Source: a virus. Taken from it: a DNA stretch of 64,000 nucleotides. The notes under the pieces are model-generated. The model was not told where the DNA came from. It made no database searches and saw nothing but the letters and a program-made list of their open reading frames with translations. Shown here one piece after another: positions 33,320-40,626 of the stretch (positions are counted from its first letter, which is position 1; every line of letters begins with the position of its first letter). Both the position numbers and the translations under genes were made by a program. The stretch spans positions 1-64,000 of the IMG/VR virus record IMGVR_UViG_3300048672_000475; one strand, given 5' to 3'.

Positions 33320-33775
33320 CTAAAAATCCTCCTCTGTTAACACGTAGGGCTTGGTATCAATCACCTGATAAAAATCTATTTTAAGATACTTAGCGATCCA
33401 CGCTTCTAGCATGTCTTCGAGTTCTTTTTCGGCGGCAGCGTCGACATTATCCAACACAGACTCCGCATACTCACCGCCTAAATCCCAAGCCGCATTTTCA
33501 AATTGTTCTATTACCCATTCTACGTTAAACAAGTCCGAGGGTTTGTACTTACGATACCTCCCGACGTAAACCGTATCCCCCGCCGACAAATAATCGTTGT
33601 TGTTTAGGAGGTCGCTCAATTCAATGCAGTTGTAGTCATCATCGTTAGCAGACCAAGCCTCCAAAATTTCCGGTTCTTTTTTCCCGAAAATCCGGTCCCA
33701 GTTTTCCCTAAACTTCTGCCTGTCTGTAATCGGCCTAGGGTACGACCCCTTACCGCCTTGCCATTTACCGCTCAT
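33320..33775 (-). CDS. GKWQGGKGS-type phage protein, copy 1
   Basis: 151 residues. The first 33 residues (MSGKWQGGKGSYPRPITDRQ, then KFRENWDRIFGKK) are a short motif recurrent in phage early proteins and are nearly identical to copy 2; the remainder is acidic and unrelated. Translation starts 11 bp before the stop of copy 2. Confidence 0.6.
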   Translation of the reverse strand: MSGKWQGGKGSYPRPITDRQKFRENWDRIFGKKEPEILEAWSANDDDYNCIELSDLLNNNDYLSAGDTVYVGRYRKYKPSDLFNVEWVIEQFENAAWDLGGEYAESVLDNVDAAAEKELEDMLEAWIAKYLKIDFYQVIDTKPYVLTEEDF

Positions 33776-34250
33776 TTTGCGCCTCCAATTTCGCTAAAAG
33801 TATAATTTTCGTTTCGTGATACTCGCCGGAGTACAGGGGATATAGTTTGATGACTTCTATCTCATCAGGGCGTACCTCACCTCTTCTAGTCGCTAAAAAC
33901 TCTTCCTCAGTTAAAACGTAATCCAAATACTTCAGTTCGTACAGCTTCCTTAGCTGCCTAGCCGATATGTAGTGCGTCTGACCATCGTTTTTAGAGCGCA
34001 CGTAACCGGGGCATAAAACCCACAATAAGATCTTTTTCTTTTCGGGTCTGAAAGAGTTTTTAACAACTACGTTATGGAACGGCGTATCCTCGCCTTCTTG
34101 GACGTGGTTTACTTCTACACTTAGTATGCTATCCAGTATTTTAGGCCCCGGCTTCTTGCCGAAAATCCGGTCCCAGTTTTCCCCGAACTTCTGCCTGTCT
34201 GTAATCGGCCTAGGGTCCGATCCCTTACCGCCTTGCCATTTACCGCTCAT
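33765..34250 (-). CDS. GKWQGGKGS-type phage protein, copy 2
   Basis: 161 residues from ATG 34250, preceded by AACTGGAGGC. Same N-terminal motif as copy 1, then an unrelated beta-rich domain with VLCPGYVRSKNDGQTH and an end KLEAQNER, which is also the end of the short zinc-finger gene upstream. Function unknown. Confidence 0.6.
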   Translation of the reverse strand: MSGKWQGGKGSDPRPITDRQKFGENWDRIFGKKPGPKILDSILSVEVNHVQEGEDTPFHNVVVKNSFRPEKKKILLWVLCPGYVRSKNDGQTHYISARQLRKLYELKYLDYVLTEEEFLATRRGEVRPDEIEVIKLYPLYSGEYHETKIILLAKLEAQNER

Positions 34251-34419
34251 TTTGTGCCTCCAGTTTTCGTTTTCTCGTTTGTTCGGCCTTGCGTTTTCTC
34301 GCGCAGCTATTGTGGTATTCTTTGTTCGGTACGGTAGTATACAGAGGTCGGCCACAGTACCTGCAAGGGTCTGCGCGGCGCCATGGCCGTAGCGTTAATA
34401 TGGCCTCCTGCGGTATCAC
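34240..34419 (-). CDS. Short zinc-finger protein, GTG start
   Basis: 59 residues. GTG 34417-34419 overlaps the TGA of the upstream gene (GTGA). CRYCGRPLYTTVPNKEYHNS followed by C gives a C2HC-type finger, and the rest is a basic helix ending KLEAQNER. Overlaps copy 2 by 11 bp. Too short for usual gene finders. Confidence 0.6.
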   Translation of the reverse strand: MIPQEAILTLRPWRRADPCRYCGRPLYTTVPNKEYHNSCARKRKAEQTRKRKLEAQNER

Positions 34420-34679
34420 TGCCTAGCTCTCAAAAGAGTTATTACGGCGGCTAGCGCTTCTGCGTAGCCATGCTTGTATCCCTCGTCATACTGCGCAGTG
34501 TTTTTGCTAATCGCGGTATCGACGCCCCGTATCCGGTAGTCAAATGCCGGGTTCCACGATGGCGTCCCCGCTACCTCCAGCCACGGGTCATCGCCGTATT
34601 TAAACTCTAACGGAGGGCGACCACTGCGCTCCCAGTATAACTTCAGGGTGTCATGCTTGCTTTGCGTTGTGCGACTCAT
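34416..34679 (-). CDS. Phage protein next to IS end
   Basis: 87 residues from ATG 34679 with AAGAGGT upstream. PPLEFKYGDDPWLEVAGTPS with WNPAFDYRI is a domain frequent in phage hypothetical proteins; the C-terminus is helical. A longer frame reads back into the IS right end and is artefactual, unless the insertion removed an original start. Confidence 0.6.
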   Translation of the reverse strand: MSRTTQSKHDTLKLYWERSGRPPLEFKYGDDPWLEVAGTPSWNPAFDYRIRGVDTAISKNTAQYDEGYKHGYAEALAAVITLLRARQ

Positions 34680-34789
34680 GTAGTACCTCTTATCAAATGC
34701 GTGCTGCCATGGTTTACTGTTTAAGTTGATTGGCGGGCAATAAATTTTGATTTGAACCTCCCCATGCCTGAAGGCAGGGGGATTCCTGA

Positions 34790-35842
34790 CTACGCCAGAC
34801 ATTGGCGTACCTCGTGGGCCGTTCCAGCCCCGGAAATTAGAGTGTTGATCGCTGCATTTACGTCGCGATCATGATGCGTTCCACACGCCGAACACTCCCA
34901 ATCCCTCACCGACAGTCCTGCTAATCCTGTAGGGCCTGTTAGGCTCCCGCAAGTTGAGCAAATCCTGGTGGAATTTTTGGAAGCAACCTCGACATATTGA
35001 GTACCGCCTGCACGGCTCTTGTACTCAAGCATTGACCGAAGTTGTGCGTGACCGCTTGAGGCCACGCTCTTCCCGAATTTCTTGGCAATCCCTTTGATAT
35101 TATCTTTGGAAAAATAGATAACGGTATTTTCCTGTACCAAACGTAATGACAACTTATGATTTCTGTCCTTGCGTTGGTTCCGAATGCGCTCATGCTGCCT
35201 TGCTACTAATTTCCTGTTAATGCCACGTTGCGCCTGAGCCAAGCGTTTTGCGGATTGATGCAATTCTTTTGGATGGTCAATCTTTTCGCCGTTTGAAGTC
35301 GTTAGCAAATCCTTGAAACCGGGATCAATGCCGATAACGCCCTCTGCCTTGCGCGCTATCGTCTTGCGCTCGGAATCAATAAACAGACACAAATACCAGC
35401 CGGATGCGCGCTTAACGATACGACCACATTTGATTTTGCCCACTGGAATATCTTGCTTATGGAACCGGACAGTTCCTATTCCAGGCAATTTGACATGATT
35501 GTTTTCCGGCGTACGGATAGGATCGGGAAACGGGATGCTGTTTAATTTGTTACGCATTCCTTTTAACTTAGGTTTGCCGCCAATCTTTTTAAAACAACGC
35601 TTCCACGCTATATAGGCAGTTGCCAACATGCCTTGTACGGTATGGCTTGGAATACCGATTTTCTTGCCATGATCCGCCAACAGGTTTTGAAAACCATTCG
35701 GTGTGTAATAGATACCACCTTTTGAGTCATTCTCTATTTTACGGATAGCCCAATTCCAGACGCCCGTAAGCATAAATAACCATACGTCCAACAATGAAGA
35801 CTGAACAACGTTGAGCCTAAGTTTTAATTGAGTCTGGATCAT
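34790..35842 (-). CDS. tnpB: TnpB (IS605 OrfB) with altered RuvC site
   Basis: 350 residues. WED/REC-like N-terminus, RuvC-I Asp in GVIGIDPGFKDLLTTS, zinc finger CSTCG and CSACG, RuvC-III Asp in THHDRDVNAAIN. The RuvC-II region reads TVIYFSKDNIKGIAKK; family members normally have IVVEDLNIKG there, so the catalytic Glu position is Ser. TnpB proteins are omega-RNA-guided nucleases that help the element persist. This copy may be dead, a repressor-like derivative, or use a relocated Glu. Starts 3 bp after tnpA. Confidence 0.9.
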   Translation of the reverse strand: MIQTQLKLRLNVVQSSLLDVWLFMLTGVWNWAIRKIENDSKGGIYYTPNGFQNLLADHGKKIGIPSHTVQGMLATAYIAWKRCFKKIGGKPKLKGMRNKLNSIPFPDPIRTPENNHVKLPGIGTVRFHKQDIPVGKIKCGRIVKRASGWYLCLFIDSERKTIARKAEGVIGIDPGFKDLLTTSNGEKIDHPKELHQSAKRLAQAQRGINRKLVARQHERIRNQRKDRNHKLSLRLVQENTVIYFSKDNIKGIAKKFGKSVASSGHAQLRSMLEYKSRAGGTQYVEVASKNSTRICSTCGSLTGPTGLAGLSVRDWECSACGTHHDRDVNAAINTLISGAGTAHEVRQCLA

Positions 35843-35845
35843 CGG

Positions 35846-36253
35846 TTAAACCTGCTTTTGGTTCTCAATATACTGTTTAATTATTTCCAACGGCGCACCG
35901 CCCACGGTGGAAACAAAATAAGAATTAGTCCAAAGCGTCGGCAGCCTGGATTTAAGCTGTTTAAACTCAAGCCGTAAAACGCGCGATGTCCTACCCTTAA
36001 TGGTTTTAACCAGGCGATGAATGCCAAACTGTGGATCGACCTCAACCAACAAATGTACGTGATCCGGCATAACCTCTAACTCAATCATCTCTGATTTAAA
36101 CTCGATACATACGTCTTGTATAATTTCTTTAAGTCTGGTTTCTATAGTACCAATTAAAACTTTTCGTCGGTACTTGGGGCACCATACGACGTGGTACTTA
36201 CACGAATAAACCACATTGCTGTTTGACTTATATTTTATGCTAAAATTGCTCAT
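35846..36253 (-). CDS. tnpA: TnpA Y1 HUH transposase
   Basis: 135 residues, usual length. KYHVVWCPKYRRKVL opening, HUH motif in MPDHVHLLVEV and the catalytic Tyr in IIKQYIENQ. It moves the element as single-stranded DNA, preferentially at replication forks. All key residues are present, so it may be active. Confidence 0.93.
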   Translation of the reverse strand: MSNFSIKYKSNSNVVYSCKYHVVWCPKYRRKVLIGTIETRLKEIIQDVCIEFKSEMIELEVMPDHVHLLVEVDPQFGIHRLVKTIKGRTSRVLRLEFKQLKSRLPTLWTNSYFVSTVGGAPLEIIKQYIENQKQV

Positions 36254-36385
36254 GTAATCAGTATACAGGTATTAGCTATATAGTCAATCAAAGATCAAAA
36301 TCGCGCGACTTGACCCCATATCTATAAGTTAGGGGGTTGCGCCGCGCTCTTGTTCAATATTCTTTCTAGTAGTTGTCGGCTCATC

Positions 36386-36559
36386 CTAGTTCTCCCGCTT
36401 TGCTTCACTATCCAACCCTAAAGCCCGTAGGTAACGTGAATACGCATCGAGCTTTGCCCTACATAACTGCATTTTCAGTTCTTCTACAATAAGCTGGCTC
36501 CTAGCGAGATCCGCGTAGGCGGCTAGCACTTCCGCGTTTATTTTTGCCTGGGCGGTCAT
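36386..36559 (-). CDS. Hypothetical helical protein, 57 aa
   Basis: Start ATG 36559 (MTAQAKINAEVLAAY) with AACTGGAGAAAA upstream. Single long helix. No family recognised. Confidence 0.5.
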   Translation of the reverse strand: MTAQAKINAEVLAAYADLARSQLIVEELKMQLCRAKLDAYSRYLRALGLDSEAKREN

Positions 36560-36594
36560 TTGTTTTCTCCAGTTTTTCGTCAAAATACGGGCGC

Positions 36595-36768
36595 TCACGC
36601 TCCGTCGTTATCCTCGCCCTCATAGACGGCTTGGTACGCGGCTATAAATGGCGCCAGCGTCATTTTTGGTTGGTATTTGGTAGCCGGTGGCAACTTGGCT
36701 GCTGCCGGTGAAATCATATCCGCGAACCGTTTTAAGATTTCCCGATATTTTTCTATTTCATTCGCCAT
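36595..36768 (-). CDS. Hypothetical protein, 57 aa
   Basis: From ATG 36768 (MANEIEKYREILKRF) with AGGGGTG upstream; ends EGEDNDGA. Overlaps the membrane-protein ORF upstream by 11 bp. No family recognised. Confidence 0.5.
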   Translation of the reverse strand: MANEIEKYREILKRFADMISPAAAKLPPATKYQPKMTLAPFIAAYQAVYEGEDNDGA

Positions 36769-36874
36769 TGTCATCATCACCCCTACGACAAGCGTATAAA
36801 AAAGCGACTAACAGTAAGCCGCCCACTATTTGTAATGTGATAAACATATCCAGCCATTCAGTTTCTACTAACAT
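36758..36874 (-). CDS. Single-TM small protein, 38 aa
   Basis: ATG 36874 with GAGGAGCG upstream. One membrane helix (MFITLQIVGGLLLVAFLYA) then CRRGDDDNGE. Overlaps the zinc-finger gene upstream and the next gene downstream. Short but well placed. Confidence 0.5.
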   Translation of the reverse strand: MLVETEWLDMFITLQIVGGLLLVAFLYACRRGDDDNGE

Positions 36875-37088
36875 TGTATCGCTCCTCGATCACTTGGCAG
36901 TCTATACAGCGTACTACGCCGGTTATAGCCGCCCGCTTGTGGGGTATGTCGACACCGCAATCGATGCAGACTTTTTCGCCCTTATCGTTATACTCAGGGG
37001 CATGCTGCTCCCGGTGTACATGCTTGAGAATTGCGCGCGCTATGCTAGCAATCTCTAGGTCGGAGCTAAAATCTGCGTCGTCGGGCAT
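36858..37088 (-). CDS. DksA/TraR-type zinc-finger protein
   Basis: 76 residues. VCIDCGVDIPHKRAAITGVV followed by RCIDCQVIEER is the C4 zinc finger of the TraR/DksA family; the N-terminal helix is short, as in TraR. Such proteins enter the RNA polymerase secondary channel and alter promoter choice, so this may redirect host transcription. Directly behind a promoter. Confidence 0.75.
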   Translation of the reverse strand: MPDDADFSSDLEIASIARAILKHVHREQHAPEYNDKGEKVCIDCGVDIPHKRAAITGVVRCIDCQVIEERYNVSRN

Positions 37089-37117
37089 CGGAGGTTTCCT
37101 CGGTATAAAAAGTTAAG

Positions 37118-37147
37118 TATCTAATCGGCATTTTAGGGATTAGTCAA
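37118..37147 (-). promoter_or_regulatory. Sigma70 promoter before DksA-like gene
   Basis: Minus strand TTGACT (37142-37147), 18-bp spacer, TAGATA (37118-37123). Its -35 and spacer are part of a 24-bp sequence repeated at 37466-37489. Confidence 0.6.
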
Positions 37148-37489
37148 GTAATTACCACGGCCTGTTAGCTACAAATACGCGGTATTGCCCAGCGCACCCA
37201 TTTTGCGAAATTTCTCGTAGCTCACCCAGTTCCACCAGCCTATCTATACACGCTAGCATGTGCCAGCTATCGCCGGCTACGCCTCTTATAATCTCTTGCG
37301 CTCGCGCAGCCCCCGCTTCTGCTATTAAGGTTTTAGCCCTATCCCTAATAGCAAGAAACATTACTTGGCCCTGCTCGGTAAATACGATTTCTCTTTCGGT
37401 TTGGTAATCATACATAGCAATTCTCCACTATCAATTAGCCAAGTTGGCTGCCAAAATAATCCTGCATCGGCATTTTAGGGATTAGTCAA
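37124..37489. repeat. 24-bp direct repeat pair carrying a -35 box
   Basis: Identical 24-mers at 37124-37147 and 37466-37489 (beginning ATCGGCATTTTAGGG). The left copy has a usable -10 downstream, the right one does not. They flank the 37152-37415 gene, suggesting a cassette inserted or duplicated with its promoter. Confidence 0.75.
37152..37415 (-). CDS. Winged-helix-like hypothetical protein, 87 aa
   Basis: Helical with LVELGELREISQNGCAGQYR, a helix plus wing pattern often seen in small DNA-binding proteins. Flanked by the 24-bp repeats. Function unknown. Confidence 0.55.
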   Translation of the reverse strand: MYDYQTEREIVFTEQGQVMFLAIRDRAKTLIAEAGAARAQEIIRGVAGDSWHMLACIDRLVELGELREISQNGCAGQYRVFVANRPW

Positions 37490-38080
37490 CAATATCTTGC
37501 GGTGCTTGTACAACGCAATTTTCCAGTCTGCGTTCGGCAGCGAACGTGAAATATTCTCTGTCCTCCCGTCTTCCGAATCTTCTCTCCAGGCTGCTCTGCC
37601 GCATGTCGGCTTCTTCTCGTAGGCATACCACATACCATCCTCATCCTGCGCCACCCAGTTGGTCCACTCAGGTAAATCGGATGGGTCGAAAGGCGCTGTG
37701 TGCGGGAAATACCGGGGGAACCGAGGGCCGTTAGAAGACTCGGTAACGTCCGATAGCGCTTGCGGGGTGCTCACCTCGTTTAGCCCTTGTAGCAAGAGAG
37801 TTATTTCGCCCTGCATGCCTTCTACGATGTCGCGAAGGCCTTGGTTCTCGGCCTGTATGCGCTCCAGCTTTTTGGCTTTATATTGGAGATCCGCAATCGC
37901 TGTTGTTGCATCCGCCATCCCCCTATCGAATCGCGAACCGTCGAACATAGGGTCCAGGTCGTCCATATCGTACCCATACTTGAGTATTTGCGTTGCCGCG
38001 TAGCCATAGCCGTTGTCGTATTCTTCTTTCGCGGCCTCATCCGCTTTGCTTTCCAGCCATTTTTCGATTCGTTTAAACAT
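37475..38080 (-). CDS. Hypothetical protein, 201 aa
   Basis: Helical N-terminal half with a coiled coil (ADLQYKAKKLERIQAENQGL) and a C-terminal part with EWTNWVAQDEDGMWYAYEKK, a Trp-rich segment common in phage proteins. No named family. Confidence 0.6.
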   Translation of the reverse strand: MFKRIEKWLESKADEAAKEEYDNGYGYAATQILKYGYDMDDLDPMFDGSRFDRGMADATTAIADLQYKAKKLERIQAENQGLRDIVEGMQGEITLLLQGLNEVSTPQALSDVTESSNGPRFPRYFPHTAPFDPSDLPEWTNWVAQDEDGMWYAYEKKPTCGRAAWREDSEDGRTENISRSLPNADWKIALYKHRKILLTNP

Positions 38081-38083
38081 GTT

Positions 38084-38272
38084 CTATTCTCCAGTTTTAG
38101 GTATCGGCTCTTGACAGACAGGGCAATCGATAAACGCTACCCAGTCATCACCGTACAGCATAGCTTTCGTTTCATCTATGGAAGCTCCATCATCGACCCA
38201 GATATTTTTGGGGAAAATAAGCTTATCCTTATTAAGTACCGTTCCGCAGTTATCACAGCTAATTAAATTCAT
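38084..38272 (-). CDS. Zinc-ribbon protein, 62 aa
   Basis: Two CxxC pairs at the ends (CDNCG, CPVCQ) with an acidic middle, a classic zinc ribbon. AACTGGAGAA precedes the ATG. Role unknown. Confidence 0.6.
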   Translation of the reverse strand: MNLISCDNCGTVLNKDKLIFPKNIWVDDGASIDETKAMLYGDDWVAFIDCPVCQEPIPKTGE

Positions 38273-38295
38273 GTCGTTCTCCAGTTTGTTCTTGT

Positions 38296-38556
38296 CTACC
38301 CGCCTATATGAGTCGTGGGTTCACCGTTCGGATTTCTCGGCACGCTTCCAACCCACTCCGCACCGTCGTAGCAAACCGGAAAATACACGTAGTTTCGGGT
38401 CCACGCGGTAAACGGCCTACCTTCTTCGCTCCCATACCCACAATTAAATTCTTCTTCCAATTCATCCGCGTTAAGGGTTATGGATTCTACGTCCCCAAAA
38501 GTTTCGCCTCGTTCATCCAGTGCTTTGGTAATCGCTTTTGTCCAGTTAGTCATCAT
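38296..38556 (-). CDS. Hypothetical protein, 86 aa
   Basis: Acidic, with RPFTAWTRNYVYFPVCYDGA and WVGSVPRNP resembling phage proteins of unknown function. Start ATG 38556 or 38553; AACTGGAGAA upstream. Confidence 0.55.
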   Translation of the reverse strand: MMTNWTKAITKALDERGETFGDVESITLNADELEEEFNCGYGSEEGRPFTAWTRNYVYFPVCYDGAEWVGSVPRNPNGEPTTHIGG

Positions 38557-38588
38557 GATCTATTCTCCAGTTTGTTCTTGGTTATGGG

Positions 38589-39023
38589 TTACGGCGCGGT
38601 GAAACTTAGAACCGCCCGCCTGTGTAGAAGTGCGTCTTCCTTAGTGAGATGGATAAAGCCCATCGAGAGATATTTGTTGATGTGGTACCCTGGGTCCCAC
38701 CCCGTACGGGCGAAGAAGCTTATTACGTCCGACTCATTAGGCCCGTTAAAATTGGGAGCCCAATAGCATTCGCAGCGCGTAGGGTCTACTTGTCGAACCG
38801 GTTCAGGCACCTCAAAGTCGTTTATCAGAATTGTTTTTGGCTTTACCTGCAACGCATCAAAGGCTGGGACGCCGTTAGATTCAGTCCAGATAGACCCTTC
38901 ATAGTTACTGTTTCTATATTCAATTCTACCGTCTTTTAGCCTATATTCGTTCATGCTTCCGTTAGTGGTTGTTAGCGTTTCTCCAGCTAACAAGGCCTCA
39001 AACATTTCGGTATAGTCTCTCAT
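38589..39023 (-). CDS. Hypothetical protein, 144 aa
   Basis: Begins MRDYTEMFEALLAGETL and continues with a beta-rich part (YRLKDGRIEYRNSNYEGSIW), a layout common in phage early proteins. First gene after a strong promoter; AACTGGAGAA precedes it. Confidence 0.6.
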   Translation of the reverse strand: MRDYTEMFEALLAGETLTTTNGSMNEYRLKDGRIEYRNSNYEGSIWTESNGVPAFDALQVKPKTILINDFEVPEPVRQVDPTRCECYWAPNFNGPNESDVISFFARTGWDPGYHINKYLSMGFIHLTKEDALLHRRAVLSFTAP

Positions 39024-39052
39024 TTCTATTCTCCAGTTTGTATTCAGTAGGC

Positions 39053-39082
39053 ACTATATCGTGTCATATGCTGTAGTGTCAA
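39053..39082 (-). promoter_or_regulatory. Sigma70 promoter
   Basis: Minus strand TTGACA (39077-39082), 18-bp spacer, TATAGT (39053-39058). Drives the 39.0 to 37.5 kb genes. Confidence 0.7.
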
Positions 39083-39083
39083 C

Positions 39084-39281
39084 CTAAAATAAGCCCGACC
39101 TCACAATGGCTTCTATCTGATCTAGCTGTAACGTCGGCATCACCAATCTTCGGCTGGGCCGACGCCAAAAATATTTGAGTTCCAGGGATCGTAAATCGCT
39201 ACCGGACATCTTAATAGCGTAATCTTTTACGCCTCTAACGCGAATTACATTTCCGCTTTTCATGTATATTTCCAGTTTCAT
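39084..39281 (-). CDS. Hypothetical protein, 65 aa
   Basis: MKLEIYMKSGNVIRVRGVKD and TLQLDQIEAIVR form a compact beta-alpha protein of a type seen in many phages. No named family. Confidence 0.6.
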   Translation of the reverse strand: MKLEIYMKSGNVIRVRGVKDYAIKMSGSDLRSLELKYFWRRPSRRLVMPTLQLDQIEAIVRSGLF

Positions 39282-39285
39282 AGTC

Positions 39286-39483
39286 CTACCTATACGTGTT
39301 GGCCAGCCATTCTATATTGGCAGGCTTTAATTTTTTGGGTGCCTTATGCGCCAAAGTTCCTTTCTGCCTCCTACAATCGCACGCTACGCAGCAGGGTTTA
39401 CCAGAAGGTGGCGTGTTCGGGCTTAGCAATTCGCCGCGCTTGTGCTGATTGCAATAGTAGCAATAGAAGTAGTGGTCGCTCAT
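39286..39483 (-). CDS. Cysteine-rich (HNH-like?) small protein
   Basis: 65 residues from ATG 39483 (MSDHYFYCYYCNQHKRG), which overlaps the stop of the upstream membrane protein (ATGA). CYYCN and CCVACDC pairs suggest zinc binding. No catalytic His-Asn pair is evident. Confidence 0.55.
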   Translation of the reverse strand: MSDHYFYCYYCNQHKRGELLSPNTPPSGKPCCVACDCRRQKGTLAHKAPKKLKPANIEWLANTYR

Positions 39484-39620
39484 AGCGGCAACGACATTAG
39501 ACTTGCCACGATAATGATGGCCCATACCTGCCAAGTGTCGGGGCCGAACCCCATCTGCGCCAAGATAGCTCCGATGACTGCAGATGATAAAATGTTGAGC
39601 ATTAGCTTAAGCCTTTTCAT
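39480..39620 (-). CDS. Small membrane protein, 46 aa
   Basis: ATG 39620 behind AACTGGAGAATTG. Two hydrophobic stretches (LNILSSAVIGAILAQM, VWAIIIVASLMSLPL). The TGA overlaps the next ATG. Below usual length cutoffs. Confidence 0.55.
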   Translation of the reverse strand: MKRLKLMLNILSSAVIGAILAQMGFGPDTWQVWAIIIVASLMSLPL

Positions 39621-39634
39621 TTTCAATTCTCCAG

Positions 39635-39781
39635 TTAATGGTTCCGGCTATCCGGACCTCGGCGAATAAATCCGAGGGCGTCTATTTGATCTTGGTCTTC
39701 GCCGGTACAAAATTCTTCGTACTGATCGCCGAACCAATACCAATACCAACGGCTTAAACGCTCTTTCAACCGCTTAATCAT
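39635..39781 (-). CDS. Hypothetical protein, 48 aa
   Basis: ATG 39781 behind AACTGGAGAATTG. Basic aromatic start (MIKRLKERLSRWYWYWFG) and acidic middle. Its TAA forms part of the ribosome site of the next gene (TTAACTGGAGAA). Confidence 0.55.
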   Translation of the reverse strand: MIKRLKERLSRWYWYWFGDQYEEFCTGEDQDQIDALGFIRRGPDSRNH

Positions 39782-39819
39782 TTTCAATTCTCCAGTTATA
39801 TGTTCGCCAGATGGTCGGG

Positions 39820-40089
39820 TTACTCAGGTTTGAACCGCGCGTTGTAAACGCGGGTTGCGTTCTCGTATTCCGCGTCAAACTCGCTCTGCGCTTGCTTGGT
39901 AACGATATAGTTCTGCAACTGTGCCTCTGTCATGCGCTTGAACTGGTTGGTTTCAAAGATGTAATCCTCGTATCCGTCCCGGTACTGCGCGGCGAACTCT
40001 GGGGGAGATGGCGGGTTATACCGGGCGCCGGCTTTAGAGTCGGAATACCCATCATAGTAAAAACTGTTTTGTTGGTCCTGGTTCATCAT
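39820..40089 (-). CDS. Hypothetical protein, 89 aa
   Basis: Tyr/Gln/Asp-rich (FYYDGYSDSKAGARYNPPSP) and helical end. Starts at an ATGA overlap. No family recognised. Confidence 0.55.
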   Translation of the reverse strand: MMNQDQQNSFYYDGYSDSKAGARYNPPSPPEFAAQYRDGYEDYIFETNQFKRMTEAQLQNYIVTKQAQSEFDAEYENATRVYNARFKPE

Positions 40090-40253
40090 TGTAGTACCTC
40101 GGTTGTAGGGTGGTGTGGGGTAGTAGGATGCGGCATATGAAATGCTATGACATCCATAATGTCTACCACTATATTTTTTACGACTATCGGATCTAAGTCC
40201 AGTGTCTCCAGTACTTTCTCGATGTCGTTTCTTAACTTTACGTTTACGGGCAT
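40086..40253 (-). CDS. Hypothetical protein, 55 aa
   Basis: ATG 40253 behind CTGGAGAAGAG. Helical (NDIEKVLETLDLDPIVVKNI) with a His/Pro-rich end. TGA overlaps the next ATG. Confidence 0.5.
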   Translation of the reverse strand: MPVNVKLRNDIEKVLETLDLDPIVVKNIVVDIMDVIAFHMPHPTTPHHPTTEVLQ

Positions 40254-40292
40254 TTTCTCTTCTCCAGTTTTAAATTAGCAGTCGCAATCCAT

Positions 40293-40323
40293 GGTCGGGT
40301 TAGCCTAGTCCTTCCAGTGGGTC
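40293..40323 (-). pseudogene. Remnant of a duplicated AAA+ gene 3' end
   Basis: 31 nt matching the end of the AAA+ gene (40620-40650) at 29 positions, encoding DPLEGLG and a stop against DPLEGLD there, with the following CCCGACC. It shows that a copy of that gene end once stood here. Confidence 0.6.
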
Positions 40324-40343
40324 TAGCAAGGCGGATTGAATTT

Positions 40344-40598
40344 TCAAGGTTTACCCCCGTATGCCGCATCCACCGCTTGCATTAGCATAGCGACAAACTC
40401 ATCCACTTCTAATTTGAAATTATTAATTTCTATCACGTACGGCGGCAGATTTTCTTGCGGGATGCCTCGATACCGCTCTATATACCCTTTGGTAACCGAG
40501 TTCGGCGGAGTTATACCCTTATTCATCTGGTCTATAGTATGTAATCGCATTGCCACGATGCGTGTAAACTTCTCTGCTAATAGTCTTCTTGGTGACAT
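40344..40598 (-). CDS. Hypothetical protein, 84 aa
   Basis: Helical, with MSPRRLLAEKFTRIVAMRLH and VDEFVAMLMQAVDAAYGG. Lies between the AAA+ gene and its remnant. No family recognised. Confidence 0.55.
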   Translation of the reverse strand: MSPRRLLAEKFTRIVAMRLHTIDQMNKGITPPNSVTKGYIERYRGIPQENLPPYVIEINNFKLEVDEFVAMLMQAVDAAYGGKP

Positions 40599-40626
40599 GA
40601 TTTACTCCCCTGTTTCGAGGGTCGGG

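Larger units (their letters stand above)
34752..36340 (-). mobile_element. IS200/IS605-family insertion sequence (tnpA + tnpB)
   Basis: About 1.6 kb on the minus strand. Left-end hairpin with CCCC / GGGG arms at about 36314-36335; right-end hairpin CCCC-GCC / GGC-GGGG at 34760-34780, followed by TTCAA (34752-34756), similar to the TCAA right cleavage site of IS608. Both genes are intact frames. Exact left boundary is uncertain by some tens of bases. No target duplication is expected for this family. It sits between small phage genes. Confidence 0.85.

Noticed and set aside
34680-34802. N-terminal extension of the 87-aa phage protein into the IS (MSGVVRNPPAF...)
   Set aside because: The extension is the antisense-coded right end of the IS; a ribosome site and ATG exist at 34679.
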